6,042 nucleotides of DNA, taken from NCBI GenBank assembly GCA_021741085.1, contig JAIOYM010000064.1, forward strand, positions 1-6,042, given 5' to 3'. The position numbers and the translations under genes were made by a program. Origin of the DNA: Rickettsiaceae bacterium (GTDB lineage Bacteria; Pseudomonadota; Alphaproteobacteria; Rickettsiales; Rickettsiaceae). Below the pieces are notes generated by a model. The model was not told the origin of the DNA, did not search any database, and saw only the letters and a list, made by a program, of their open reading frames with translations. Below are positions 1-5,656 of this stretch, piece after piece. Position 1 is the stretch's first letter. Every line of letters starts with the position of its first letter.

Positions 1-26
1 TTGGATTCTTTAAAACACTGCTTGAA

Positions 27-46
27 AAAAGGCGCCCGCGCCTTTT
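27..46. terminator. Strong symmetrical intrinsic terminator
   Basis: Perfect 9-bp inverted repeat AAAAGGCGC / GCGCCTTTT separated by CC. As RNA the central pairs would open into a small loop. The G+C-rich stem core with an A-tract on one side and a T-tract on the other is the standard form of a bidirectional rho-independent terminator. In one plus-strand frame the window opens with a short run ending in TAA at 11-13. The simplest reading is that an upstream plus-strand gene ends there and this terminates it; that gene cannot be identified from four codons. It could also catch readthrough from the minus-strand flavoprotein gene. Confidence 0.75.
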
Positions 47-116
47 CCTGGAGATTAAAAAAAATCCTCGAATATGATGTTTTTTCTATTTATAACGCCA
101 CTCTTTTCCTTTTATT

Positions 117-152
117 AAAAAAATTGTAGGGTAGTATGGGCAACATCCCCTA
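117..152 (-). terminator. Weak candidate terminator for the flavoprotein gene
   Basis: On the minus strand a 5-bp stem TAGGG / CCCTA (152-148 with 131-127, 16-nt loop) is followed three bases later by a run of seven Ts (123-117). It lies about 115 bp beyond the stop codon of the flavoprotein gene at 268. The stem is short, the loop is long, and an alternative GGG/CCC pairing exists within the loop, so this is only a possibility. A second small stem GCGAA/TTCGC at 221-239 is closer to the gene but has no T-tract. I see nothing else between 47 and 267. Confidence 0.25.
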
Positions 153-267
153 GCGGTAATAAAAATACGTCATTGCTGAACCTATACAATCACGCCCTTT
201 GCTCATGACAAAAGAGGTATGCGAAAATAATACATTCGCGCAATCCACCTAACAACTACCTGGGCGC

Positions 268-816
268 TTACTTACTCAATTTGCTTGAGAATTCAACAAA
301 ATCGGATAATAATTTTACAAGTCTATTCATGTCGGCAATAATCAAATTTCCTTTATCGTCTATATTTTTATAGCTTTCTCCCAACGTATACATGTCTGGA
401 TAAACATAAGCTCCACAGCCTTCCAAAGGTATTCTCGTTGCCCACAATCCTCTCACTCCACCGGCTAAAGCTGGAGACACCGAAGTAAGTAATATTTTTT
501 TACCTCTCCAAAAATTTGGCTGTCTTGAAAGCCAATCTATAAAGTTTTTAAAAGCACCTGAAATAGAATAATTATATTCTGGACACGAAAAAATTATGGC
601 ATCGCATAAAGATATTCTTGTAACAAATTGTTGAATCAGAGAGACAAATTCTTCATTTTTTTCTATATCAGGGCTGAATAAAGGTAGAGTGAAGTCATTG
701 AAATTAGCTACATCTAAGTTATGGCCATGATTTTTTAATTCAGCAGCTATAACATCTATTAGTTTTTTATTTATAGAATTTTTATTTAATGAGGCGGCAA
801 GAGCAAAAATTTTCAT
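268..816 (-). CDS. NAD(P)H-dependent FMN reductase family flavoprotein
   Basis: 182-aa protein of the flavodoxin-like NADPH-dependent FMN reductase family (PF03358 type), at the usual length of about 180-190 aa. These cytoplasmic enzymes bind FMN and reduce flavin, quinones, chromate or azo compounds with NAD(P)H; the physiological substrate is usually unknown. Visible support: the first beta strand and phosphate-binding loop (residues 3-19, IFALAASLNKNSINKKL), the hallmark PEYN motif at 79-82 in CPEYNYSISGAFKNFIDWLS, and the SPALAGGVRG loop at 114-123 before the second FMN-contacting strand. PEYN is followed by Y where many relatives have G or H, a small difference near the flavin ring. The ATG at 816 starts exactly at the first strand; an AAAAGG element lies somewhat far upstream (about 13 nt). 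A possible -10 (TATACT, 853-848 on the minus strand) lacks a good -35. The gene stands alone. Exact substrate class is not predictable. Confidence 0.9.
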   Translation of the reverse strand: MKIFALAASLNKNSINKKLIDVIAAELKNHGHNLDVANFNDFTLPLFSPDIEKNEEFVSLIQQFVTRISLCDAIIFSCPEYNYSISGAFKNFIDWLSRQPNFWRGKKILLTSVSPALAGGVRGLWATRIPLEGCGAYVYPDMYTLGESYKNIDDKGNLIIADMNRLVKLLSDFVEFSSKLSK

Positions 817-989
817 AATATTAACAAACCTTTTTCATGTATAAATTAGTATAGCTTAATTACAAAACTCAACAGTAATTTAGATGCAACATCAGCAAAA
901 TTTGTTTCACAAGTTGCACTATAAAAAAATTATACATTCATTTAAATTTGGAAGAAAGCGAAAAGATAAATCAGATGAGTTAGTTAAAC

Positions 990-1047
990 GGAGATTAGAT
1001 TGTTCCCTGAAAAGCGATTTAAGGGCGCGCGCACTTCTCTAATCTCC
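990..1047. repeat. Long-range inverted repeat enclosing a hairpin
   Basis: Perfect 10-bp arms GGAGATTAGA (990-999) and TCTAATCTCC (1038-1047) enclose 38 nt. Inside is a second dyad: CCCT (1005-1008) pairs with AGGG (1022-1025), then after a G.A mismatch AAA (1010-1012) pairs with TTT (1018-1020) around an AGCGA loop. The fold is therefore an outer stem plus an inner interrupted hairpin, with the GCGCGCGC patch left single-stranded at 1025-1032. It has no T-tract on either strand, so it does not look like a terminator. It may be a small structured RNA, a remnant palindromic element, or chance. Confidence 0.5.
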
Positions 1048-1326
1048 TTGCGTTATAGGCCTTATATCAAATTCAAACTGATGCCATAATAAGAACTAAA
1101 GGCTCCAATAAGAAAATATATGTAAAGTTTTAGACAATTTCGTTAATTCAAATCTAATTAGTGCGTGCAAATACATTAGCTCTATATTTCATTTCGACTA
1201 AAAAACCGTCAAACAATATTTACTTTTCTTTAAAATATATCAATAATAACTAATGATACGATTTAAAAGAGTCAAAAATGATCTAAATTTATTTTGATTT
1301 TTTTAATTTATTAAGATAAAATAAAT

Positions 1327-1368
1327 TTATGTTCTAGAGAATATAAACTTATATTCTGGTGAATATAA
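1327..1368. promoter_or_regulatory. Tandem operator-like array of two 20-bp dyads
   Basis: Two copies of a dyad with consensus TTATRTTC, 4-nt spacer, GAATATAA lie head to tail with 2 bp between them: TTATGTTCTAGAGAATATAA at 1327-1346 and TTATATTCTGGTGAATATAA at 1349-1368. They match at 17 of 20 positions; the second dyad is perfectly symmetrical and the first has one mismatch. The inner half-sites also form a perfect 9-bp inverted repeat (1338-1346 / 1349-1357). The 22-bp period is about two helical turns, so half-sites recur on one DNA face, as expected for cooperative binding of a dimeric transcription factor. The array ends about 27 bp before the proposed -10 of the 73-aa ORF. The factor is unknown. 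Confidence 0.55.
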
Positions 1369-1394
1369 AATCGTCTAACTAAAACTATAAATAT

Positions 1395-1403
1395 TGTTAT
1401 ATT
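1395..1403 (+). promoter_or_regulatory. Possible extended -10 of the 73-aa ORF
   Basis: TG-T-TATATT at 1395-1403 fits an extended -10 element. A start site 7 nt downstream would be at 1410, the A of the ATG of the small ORF, giving a leaderless mRNA. That would agree with the absence of any Shine-Dalgarno sequence in front of this ATG. No convincing -35 is visible, which could mean activator dependence on the dyad array just upstream. In such AT-rich DNA a chance match is easy. Confidence 0.35.
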
Positions 1404-1409
1404 AATACT

Positions 1410-1631
1410 ATGTCTGCAAATGAAAACCAATCCCCACAAAAACAGTCTAAAGAAGTTAGAAATGAAGGAACAAACTTGTTGAATGATTATCCATCAAGCA
1501 CAGACAGTAATCAAAAAAATAGATTTTTATGTACACCCTTGTTACTAGAAACTACCCCAATCTCAGATATGAATGATTGTAATATGGATATTATACAGGC
1601 CACTCATACATTTGAAACCTCCAGTGAATAA
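1410..1631 (+). CDS. Orphan 73-aa polar hypothetical protein
   Basis: I do not recognise this protein. It is small, hydrophilic and rich in Ser, Asn, Thr, Gln and Glu, with a charged N-terminal half (residues 1-35), a short less polar patch (39-51, RFLCTPLLLETTP), two cysteines (41 and 57) and an acidic, Thr/Ser-rich tail. There is no signal peptide, membrane segment or known motif, and it looks largely disordered. There is no Shine-Dalgarno sequence before the ATG. It is nonetheless framed as its own transcription unit: operator-like dyads and an extended -10 upstream, and a long perfect hairpin 9 bp after the stop. yifB follows 90 bp downstream on the same strand. It may be a real small gene, a remnant of a longer one, or a chance frame. 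Confidence 0.4.
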   Translation: MSANENQSPQKQSKEVRNEGTNLLNDYPSSTDSNQKNRFLCTPLLLETTPISDMNDCNMDIIQATHTFETSSE

Positions 1632-1640
1632 ACAATAATT

Positions 1641-1679
1641 ATTAAATACAATATTTAAAATAGTAATATTGTATTTAAT
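1641..1679. terminator. Perfect 15-bp inverted repeat, terminator-like
   Basis: ATTAAATACAATATT (1641-1655) and its exact reverse complement AATATTGTATTTAAT (1665-1679) flank a 9-nt loop. It starts 9 bp after the stop of the 73-aa ORF and precedes yifB. The stem contains a single G-C pair, so it is weak per base but long. There is no proper T-tract, only TTTAATTTG. Position suggests a terminator or mRNA 3'-end stabiliser; it could instead be a protein-binding palindrome, since the right arm overlaps the proposed yifB -35. The repeat itself is certain; the function is inferred. Confidence 0.5.
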
Positions 1680-1697
1680 TTGTAACTATTATATGAT
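1669..1697 (+). promoter_or_regulatory. Possible yifB promoter
   Basis: TTGTAT (1669-1674), a 17-bp spacer and TATGAT (1692-1697) give a sigma70-like promoter with a good -10 and a mediocre -35. The expected start near 1704 leaves a leader of about 18 nt before the ATG at 1722. The -35 lies in the right arm of the 15-bp inverted repeat, so folding or a bound protein there could affect yifB transcription. AT-rich DNA makes false matches common. Confidence 0.3.
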
Positions 1698-1721
1698 ATT
1701 GGCATTATACAGCTAAATATC

Positions 1722-3245
1722 ATGAACAAAGTTATAAAAATCAATAGCCTTACTTTTTCTGGCATAAATGTAACAGACGTACAAATTCAGGCACAATTAT
1801 TGCCAGGGATACCTTGTTTTACCATCGTCGGTCTTGCCGATAAAACTATAGCGGAATCTAGAGAGCGGGTTCGAGCCGCTCTTGTTTCGATAGGTTTAGG
1901 CTTGCCTCAAAAAAAGATATTGGTTAATCTAGCGCCTGCCGATCTCGTTAAGGAGGGTAGCCATTTTGATTTACCAATAGCATGCGCTCTTCTTGCTGCT
2001 ATGGATGTAATTCCCGCAGAGGAACTTTTGGAATATTTAATTTTAGGAGAGTTGGGTTTAGATAGTAGTATATTATCTGTGAGTGGAGCTCTACCTGCAG
2101 CTGTTGGCGCTAATTCTAGAGATTTAGGTTTAATATGTCCCAAAATTAATGGCAAAGAAGCTGCTTGGTCTGGAAATAATAAAATTATTGCTCCTGGTAA
2201 CTTGCTTGAATTAATTAATCATTTCAAAGGAACGCAAATATTAAGGACGCCTGAAGTTAATACTGAAATAGATAAACCTAGCTATCTAAATCTCAAAGAT
2301 ATTAAAGGGCAGAAACTAGCTAAAAGAGTTTTAGAGATTACTGCTGCTGGTGGGCATAATTTGTTGATGTTTGGTCCTCCTGGCTCTGGTAAATCAATGC
2401 TTGCGCAAAGATTACCGGGGATATTGCCAGAACTTAGTCCCGATGAAATTCTAGAATGTAGTATGATAGCCAGCATAGCTGGATTAATAGAAAATGGTAA
2501 ATTAACTAACGTTCGTCCATTTATTGCACCACATCATAGCTGTTCTGCTGCTGCTATGGTTGGTGGGGGCGTTAGTAGAAGGGTTAAACCGGGGTCTATA
2601 TCTCTTGCGCATAACGGTGTGTTGTTTCTAGATGAGCTGCCAGAATTTAATCCTAATGTTATAGAGTCTTTAAGACAACCAATAGAGAACGGAGAAATCT
2701 TAATTGCTAGAGTTGCTGCTCATGTTAAATATCCAGCTAATTTCCAACTTGTTGCCGCTATGAATCCTTGTAAATGCGGATATATAGATGATGCTGCAAA
2801 AGCTTGTAGCAAGGTTCCAAGATGTTCACAAGATTACGTATCTAGAATATCTGGACCTATACTAGATCGTTTCGACTTGCATATACATGTTCCTGTTATA
2901 GATATAGATTATGAAATAGATAAAGGAGAAAGTGAGGAGAATTCAGAAATAGTTAAGTCTAGGGTTATCAAAGCTAGAGAAAAACAGCTGAAGCGTTACG
3001 AGGGTTATGGTATAAGAACTAACACTAAACTTGAAGGTCAATTGTTATTCGATGTAGCAACGCCTCGTGATGGAGGTATGGAGCTACTTAATGCAGCGGC
3101 TAATAAATTCAAACTTTCTATGCGTAGTTATAATAAAATCTTAAAAGTAGCAAGAACCATAGCTGATTTAGAAAATGAAACTAGTGTTACTAAAGGACAT
3201 ATAGCTGAAGCTTTGAGTTATAGACAAATTAGTTACCTAAGATAA
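1722..3245 (+). CDS. yifB: YifB/ComM family Mg-chelatase-like AAA+ ATPase
   Basis: 507 aa, full length for the YifB/ComM family. Characterised ComM is a hexameric AAA+ helicase that drives branch migration when incoming single-stranded DNA is recombined during natural transformation. The family is also widespread in bacteria not known to be transformable, so another recombination role is possible. Domains: N-terminal Lon-protease-like ChlI fold (about 15-135, including GLADKTIAESRERVRAAL), Mg-chelatase AAA+ core (about 190-395) and C-terminal helical domain (about 405-502). Catalytic features: Walker A GPPGSGKS 218-225, Walker B LFLDE 301-305, sensor-1 Asn348, and RISGPILDRFD 375-385 with the conserved Arg residues. 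Cys350, 352, 362 and 368 form the family's putative metal-binding cluster. The ATG matches the usual N-terminus, though no Shine-Dalgarno is evident. LINHFKG at 164-170 suggests an alphaproteobacterial lineage. Frequent ATA, TTA and AGA codons contrast with the genes downstream. No damage is seen. Confidence 0.95.
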   Translation: MNKVIKINSLTFSGINVTDVQIQAQLLPGIPCFTIVGLADKTIAESRERVRAALVSIGLGLPQKKILVNLAPADLVKEGSHFDLPIACALLAAMDVIPAEELLEYLILGELGLDSSILSVSGALPAAVGANSRDLGLICPKINGKEAAWSGNNKIIAPGNLLELINHFKGTQILRTPEVNTEIDKPSYLNLKDIKGQKLAKRVLEITAAGGHNLLMFGPPGSGKSMLAQRLPGILPELSPDEILECSMIASIAGLIENGKLTNVRPFIAPHHSCSAAAMVGGGVSRRVKPGSISLAHNGVLFLDELPEFNPNVIESLRQPIENGEILIARVAAHVKYPANFQLVAAMNPCKCGYIDDAAKACSKVPRCSQDYVSRISGPILDRFDLHIHVPVIDIDYEIDKGESEENSEIVKSRVIKAREKQLKRYEGYGIRTNTKLEGQLLFDVATPRDGGMELLNAAANKFKLSMRSYNKILKVARTIADLENETSVTKGHIAEALSYRQISYLR

Positions 3246-3270
3246 TCAGGCAAAGGATTTAGCGTAGAGT

Positions 3271-3279
3271 TGCTATAAT
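3271..3279 (+). promoter_or_regulatory. Extended -10 promoter before the NTF2-like gene
   Basis: TG-C-TATAAT is a perfect extended -10 element; no -35 is recognisable. Transcription would start near 3286, inside the presumed ancestral 5' coding sequence of the NTF2-like gene and after its ATG at 3278, but before the internal ATG at 3317. If real, it would favour expression of the shortened protein only. Confidence 0.4.
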
Positions 3280-3316
3280 GCCTAATAAGTCGTAGAATCA
3301 GAGCTGTTACAATGCC

Positions 3317-3655
3317 ATGCTCGCAAGAAACTTTGATAAGATGGCGAGCTACCTGCATGACAATGTGCATTTCATCGGACCACTCACAGAAATGCATGGA
3401 AAAGACGTTGTTGTTATGGCCGCAAAAAACTTCTGTGAAATATTGCAGGATATCCAAATCAGGTCACGTTTTGCAAGCGGCGATCAGATTATGTTCGCCT
3501 ATGATATGGTCGTTCCAGCCCCTATTGGTAAGTTCAGGGCGGCGGTGCTGATGGAATTCAAAAATAGACTCATCTCTAAAATCGAGTTGTTTTATGACGC
3601 AAGCCCCTTTCAAGAAAAGAAAAGTGAGGTTTTTGAAGGCGATAGTAAAGATTAA
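3317..3655 (+). CDS. NTF2/SnoaL-like protein, N-terminus probably truncated
   Basis: 112 aa with an NTF2-like alpha+beta cone fold of the SnoaL-like type; relatives are commonly about 120-140 aa. Members are small cytoplasmic proteins that bind or isomerise small ligands; no specific reaction can be assigned. Recognisable parts are ASYLHDNVHFIGPLTEMHGK (10-29), AAKNF (35-39), FAYD (60-63), PIGKFRAAVLMEF (69-81) and SKIELFYDASPF (87-98). The start is a problem. The frame continues upstream without a stop as NQSCYNA, which resembles the end of the family's first helix, then meets TAG at 3293-3295, preceded in frame by ATG CCT AAT AAG TCG (3278-3292). The ATG at 3317 is the first usable ATG after that stop but has no Shine-Dalgarno and removes most of helix 1. 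Either the gene is recently damaged or a shortened protein is made. It converges with the cyclodeaminase gene and overlaps its stop by 4 bp. Confidence 0.75.
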   Translation: MLARNFDKMASYLHDNVHFIGPLTEMHGKDVVVMAAKNFCEILQDIQIRSRFASGDQIMFAYDMVVPAPIGKFRAAVLMEFKNRLISKIELFYDASPFQEKKSEVFEGDSKD

Positions 3656-4554
3656 TTTGGCACAAGCCTAGACAATATAAATTCTGCCATAGCCACGTCC
3701 TGGGCCCCTATACCTGAAAAATCTGCAATTATTGTTTTGATATTTTCAGAGATACCTGATTTTAGTGCTGCGCCTAGCTCTATCAACTCATCTTGGGTAA
3801 TAATATCTTCTTTTAATACTCTGGAAACATCACCAAATTTTGCCGCTTGTAGCTTACTGTCAACAATCACCATATCAGCGGCTTTAAATAACTGAGGCGA
3901 TATCTCACTTTTATGCTCATCATCGCTGCCAAGCCCAATAATTGCGGTATTTCTGCTTTCTGGAATGGCGTAAATAATAGGCTCGACAGAAGAAGTGGTA
4001 GTAAAAACTACATCGCATTTCTCCACCAAGTCTTCCACGGAGTCACATCCCAAATCACCAATAGCAGCAGCTCTAACCTTATTGCGCGCATACAGCATAA
4101 CGTTGGCTTTAGGGTATTTTGCTCTTGCTAATTCATATAGTTGTCCCGCCAAACTACCGCTGCCAATAATCCCGATATTTTTTGGTATCCAAGGCATAAT
4201 CGTCAGGCAGATTATTCCCGCTATTGCTGTTCTGAGAGTTGTTAAAAAGCCTTTGTCTTGCAATATGGCTTTCAGCTCACAACTCTCTACATCAAATACT
4301 AGCATTGCTCCGTTATTGCCAAATTTACTGCTGCCAGCTATTTTGACAACAAAATGTTCGCTACCCCGCCTATATCCACCCTTAATATGGCAATCGCTTT
4401 GTGGCCCCGGAAAAACAAACTGCATAGGCACAGGTACATCGTACAAACCTGATGAATAATCAATAAATGCAGCTTTTTGAGAGTTGATTAAGTCCTCAAG
4501 ATCTTTGGTGATATTGATGCTTTTTTGGATTTGCTCAAGGCTAAATATTTTCAT
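3652..4554 (-). CDS. Ornithine cyclodeaminase/mu-crystallin family enzyme
   Basis: 300 aa, slightly shorter than typical members (about 315-350). The family contains NAD(P)-dependent enzymes: ornithine cyclodeaminase (ornithine to proline plus ammonia), alanine dehydrogenase, ketimine reductases and the DauB L-arginine dehydrogenase. Seen here: substrate-site Lys71 in VVKIAGS, Arg108 in LTTLRTA, Rossmann nucleotide loop GIIGSGSLAG at 128-137, and GSDDEHKSEI at 209-218, whose Asp211 and Lys215 align with the DxPGKxEL segment carrying the catalytic Asp of ornithine cyclodeaminase. FSGIGAQDVAMAEF (279-292) is the conserved C-terminal signature. The Pro-Gly of DxPGK is replaced by Glu-His, so a substrate other than ornithine is likely. 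The ATG at 4554 lies inside the end of the aminotransferase gene (14-bp overlap), so it is the last gene of the operon and probably translationally coupled. No terminator is evident beyond its TAA, which runs into the convergent gene. Confidence 0.9.
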   Translation of the reverse strand: MKIFSLEQIQKSINITKDLEDLINSQKAAFIDYSSGLYDVPVPMQFVFPGPQSDCHIKGGYRRGSEHFVVKIAGSSKFGNNGAMLVFDVESCELKAILQDKGFLTTLRTAIAGIICLTIMPWIPKNIGIIGSGSLAGQLYELARAKYPKANVMLYARNKVRAAAIGDLGCDSVEDLVEKCDVVFTTTSSVEPIIYAIPESRNTAIIGLGSDDEHKSEISPQLFKAADMVIVDSKLQAAKFGDVSRVLKEDIITQDELIELGAALKSGISENIKTIIADFSGIGAQDVAMAEFILSRLVPN

Positions 4555-5599
4555 GACGCAAAAACTCTTTTAGCTGATCAAGGCACTGGGGCATATTTTT
4601 CCTGCCAAAGCCAATACGGAAATGGTTACTTGCATAATCATATATGGATGCTGGCATGAGAAGGACATTCTGCTTATTCACCAGTCGCTCACAAAAAGAT
4701 TCAATAGAGTCTGGGCCCTTATATTTAACGAAACCAACACATCCGCCTTGTGGACGTACCCATTCAAAAAGATGGCTGTATTCTAAGAAAAATTCATCGA
4801 GAAGCTTAAGATTATCAGCAACAATCTTATTGTTCCGTTCCAAGATCGCGCCCTTATTATTTAAGGCAATCATAGAAAGTATCTCAGCGGGCGCACTATT
4901 GCATATCGAGAGATAATCTTTCATAAGTTTCATCTTATAAATCATATCCTTGTCTTTGCATGCGATCCACCCAATACGCAAACCCGCCATACCAAACGCC
5001 TTACTCATAACACCAAGCGATAAAGCTTTATTATAAATGCATGACGCGGGAGATGCCCATGGCTTATTTCGAGCTCCAAGCAGCCTGTAAACCTCATCAG
5101 AAAACAGCCAAATACCACTTTGTTCACAGATCTCTATCAGACCTTTAAGCTCATCTGTCTCAATAATCTGACCGGTAGGATTATGAGGAAAATTAATGAT
5201 AATACATTTTGTATTGGGCTTTATTGCCATTTGAATTGATTGCAGGTCGATGCGCCAATCATTTTCTTCTTTTAGCTCTATCTCCGTTACCTCTGAGCCT
5301 TTGGACTTTGGAATTTCAAGGAGTGATTGATAGCACGGAGTTAAAACGATTACATGATCCGCAGCCGTAACAAGAGCATTAAGCGCGCAGAATATTCCTT
5401 CTTCAGCGCCAGCAAAGCATAATATATTGTCGTCTGATAGACCTGAATACAAATTAGCTATTTGTTTTCTTAATAATGGATGGCCATAGGGCTCTGTATA
5501 TTTCAGCGCTAATTCTTCCCAAAGTTTTTTATCTTCTGGTGCCGCCATATCTATTATTTCTGACATCGTAAAGCTTTCAGCATCCGAGCAACATAACAA
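4541..5599 (-). CDS. Class I/II PLP-dependent aminotransferase, 5' end broken
   Basis: 352 aa from the TTG at 5599, fold type I PLP aminotransferase. It transfers an amino group between an amino acid and a 2-oxo acid; the substrate is unknown. Residues numbered from the TTG: cofactor contacts GAEEG 64-68 and Tyr90, NFPHNPTG 136-143 with Asn140, SDEVYR 167-172 with Asp168 and Tyr171, Schiff-base Lys200 in MSKAFGMAGLRIGW, and carboxylate-binding Arg328 in HFRIGFG. All the catalytic residues are intact. The natural start appears to be ATG 5656-5654, behind a perfect GGAGG and overlapping the regulator's stop. It reads MNIFKLE, then TAA (5633-5635), then YLTKYEFSAKY straight into LLCCSDAES in the same frame. 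From that ATG the product would be 371 residues. Translation must use TTG 5599 (no Shine-Dalgarno), ATG 5566 (weak AAAG), or readthrough; otherwise this is a pseudogene. It is between regulator and cyclodeaminase in one operon. Confidence 0.85.
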   Translation of the reverse strand: MLCCSDAESFTMSEIIDMAAPEDKKLWEELALKYTEPYGHPLLRKQIANLYSGLSDDNILCFAGAEEGIFCALNALVTAADHVIVLTPCYQSLLEIPKSKGSEVTEIELKEENDWRIDLQSIQMAIKPNTKCIIINFPHNPTGQIIETDELKGLIEICEQSGIWLFSDEVYRLLGARNKPWASPASCIYNKALSLGVMSKAFGMAGLRIGWIACKDKDMIYKMKLMKDYLSICNSAPAEILSMIALNNKGAILERNNKIVADNLKLLDEFFLEYSHLFEWVRPQGGCVGFVKYKGPDSIESFCERLVNKQNVLLMPASIYDYASNHFRIGFGRKNMPQCLDQLKEFLRHENI

Positions 5600-5656
5600 G
5601 TATTTAGCCGAAAACTCGTATTTTGTAAGGTATTACTCTAATTTAAAAATGTTCAT
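5600..5656 (-). other. Ancestral 5' coding end of aminotransferase with nonsense codon
   Basis: Minus-strand codons run ATG AAC ATT TTT AAA TTA GAG, TAA, then TAC CTT ACA AAA and on to the TTG at 5599 without a frame change. The residues after the stop (YLTKYEFSAKY) are contiguous with the body of the enzyme and look coding, while no usable start codon lies between the TAA and the TTG. GAA to TAA or a similar single-base change at codon 8 would explain it. The ATG overlaps the regulator's TGA (ATGA), the normal arrangement of a coupled gene. Confidence 0.7.

Larger units (their letters stand above)
817..1409. other. Long AT-rich intergenic region, regulatory content only
   Basis: About 590 bp between the divergent flavoprotein gene and the 73-aa ORF. 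I see no recognisable protein, tRNA or insertion sequence in either strand; most frames are broken by frequent stops. Structured parts are the long-range stem at 990-1047, with an unexpected GC-rich patch (GCGCGCGC at 1025-1032), and the tandem dyads at 1327-1368. The region must also contain the minus-strand promoter of the flavoprotein gene. A 52-codon open frame at 884-1042 (plus) encodes a very basic peptide but has no ribosome-binding site and I do not call it. Confidence 0.6.

Noticed and set aside
572..582. TTATATTCTGG, an 11-bp match to part of the dyad array at 1349-1359
   Set aside because: It encodes the conserved PEYN motif of the flavoprotein on the other strand and has no full partner half-site, so protein constraint explains it.
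884..1042. 52-codon plus-strand open frame encoding a very basic peptide (KFGRKRKDKSDELVKRRLD in its middle)
   Set aside because: No ribosome-binding site, no recognised homology, and its end falls in the 990-1047 inverted repeat. It may be worth a homology search, but I cannot support it as a gene.
983..1058. Possible integron attC-like site (GTTAAAC on the left, GCGTTATAGGC on the right of the inverted repeat)
   Set aside because: The ends do not fit the RYYYAAC / GTTRRRY core consensus, and no integrase or cassette-like gene is adjacent.
1081..1093. ATGCCATAATAAG, nearly repeated at 3278-3289 as ATGCCTAATAAG
   Set aside because: Short, with a one-base gap, and low-complexity; no flanking similarity extends it, so it is probably chance.
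3312..3551. 79-codon frame starting at the ATG at 3312, 5 bp before the called NTF2-like start
   Set aside because: Its translation is not family-like, whereas the 3317 frame gives clear SnoaL-like motifs throughout.
3995..4459. 154-codon open frame on the plus strand
   Set aside because: It lies wholly inside the well-supported cyclodeaminase gene on the other strand and has no family resemblance.
5633..5635. Stop-codon reassignment (TAA read as sense)
   Set aside because: TAA ends five of the other genes in this window at their expected family ends, and TAG and TGA end two more, so a changed genetic code is not supported.
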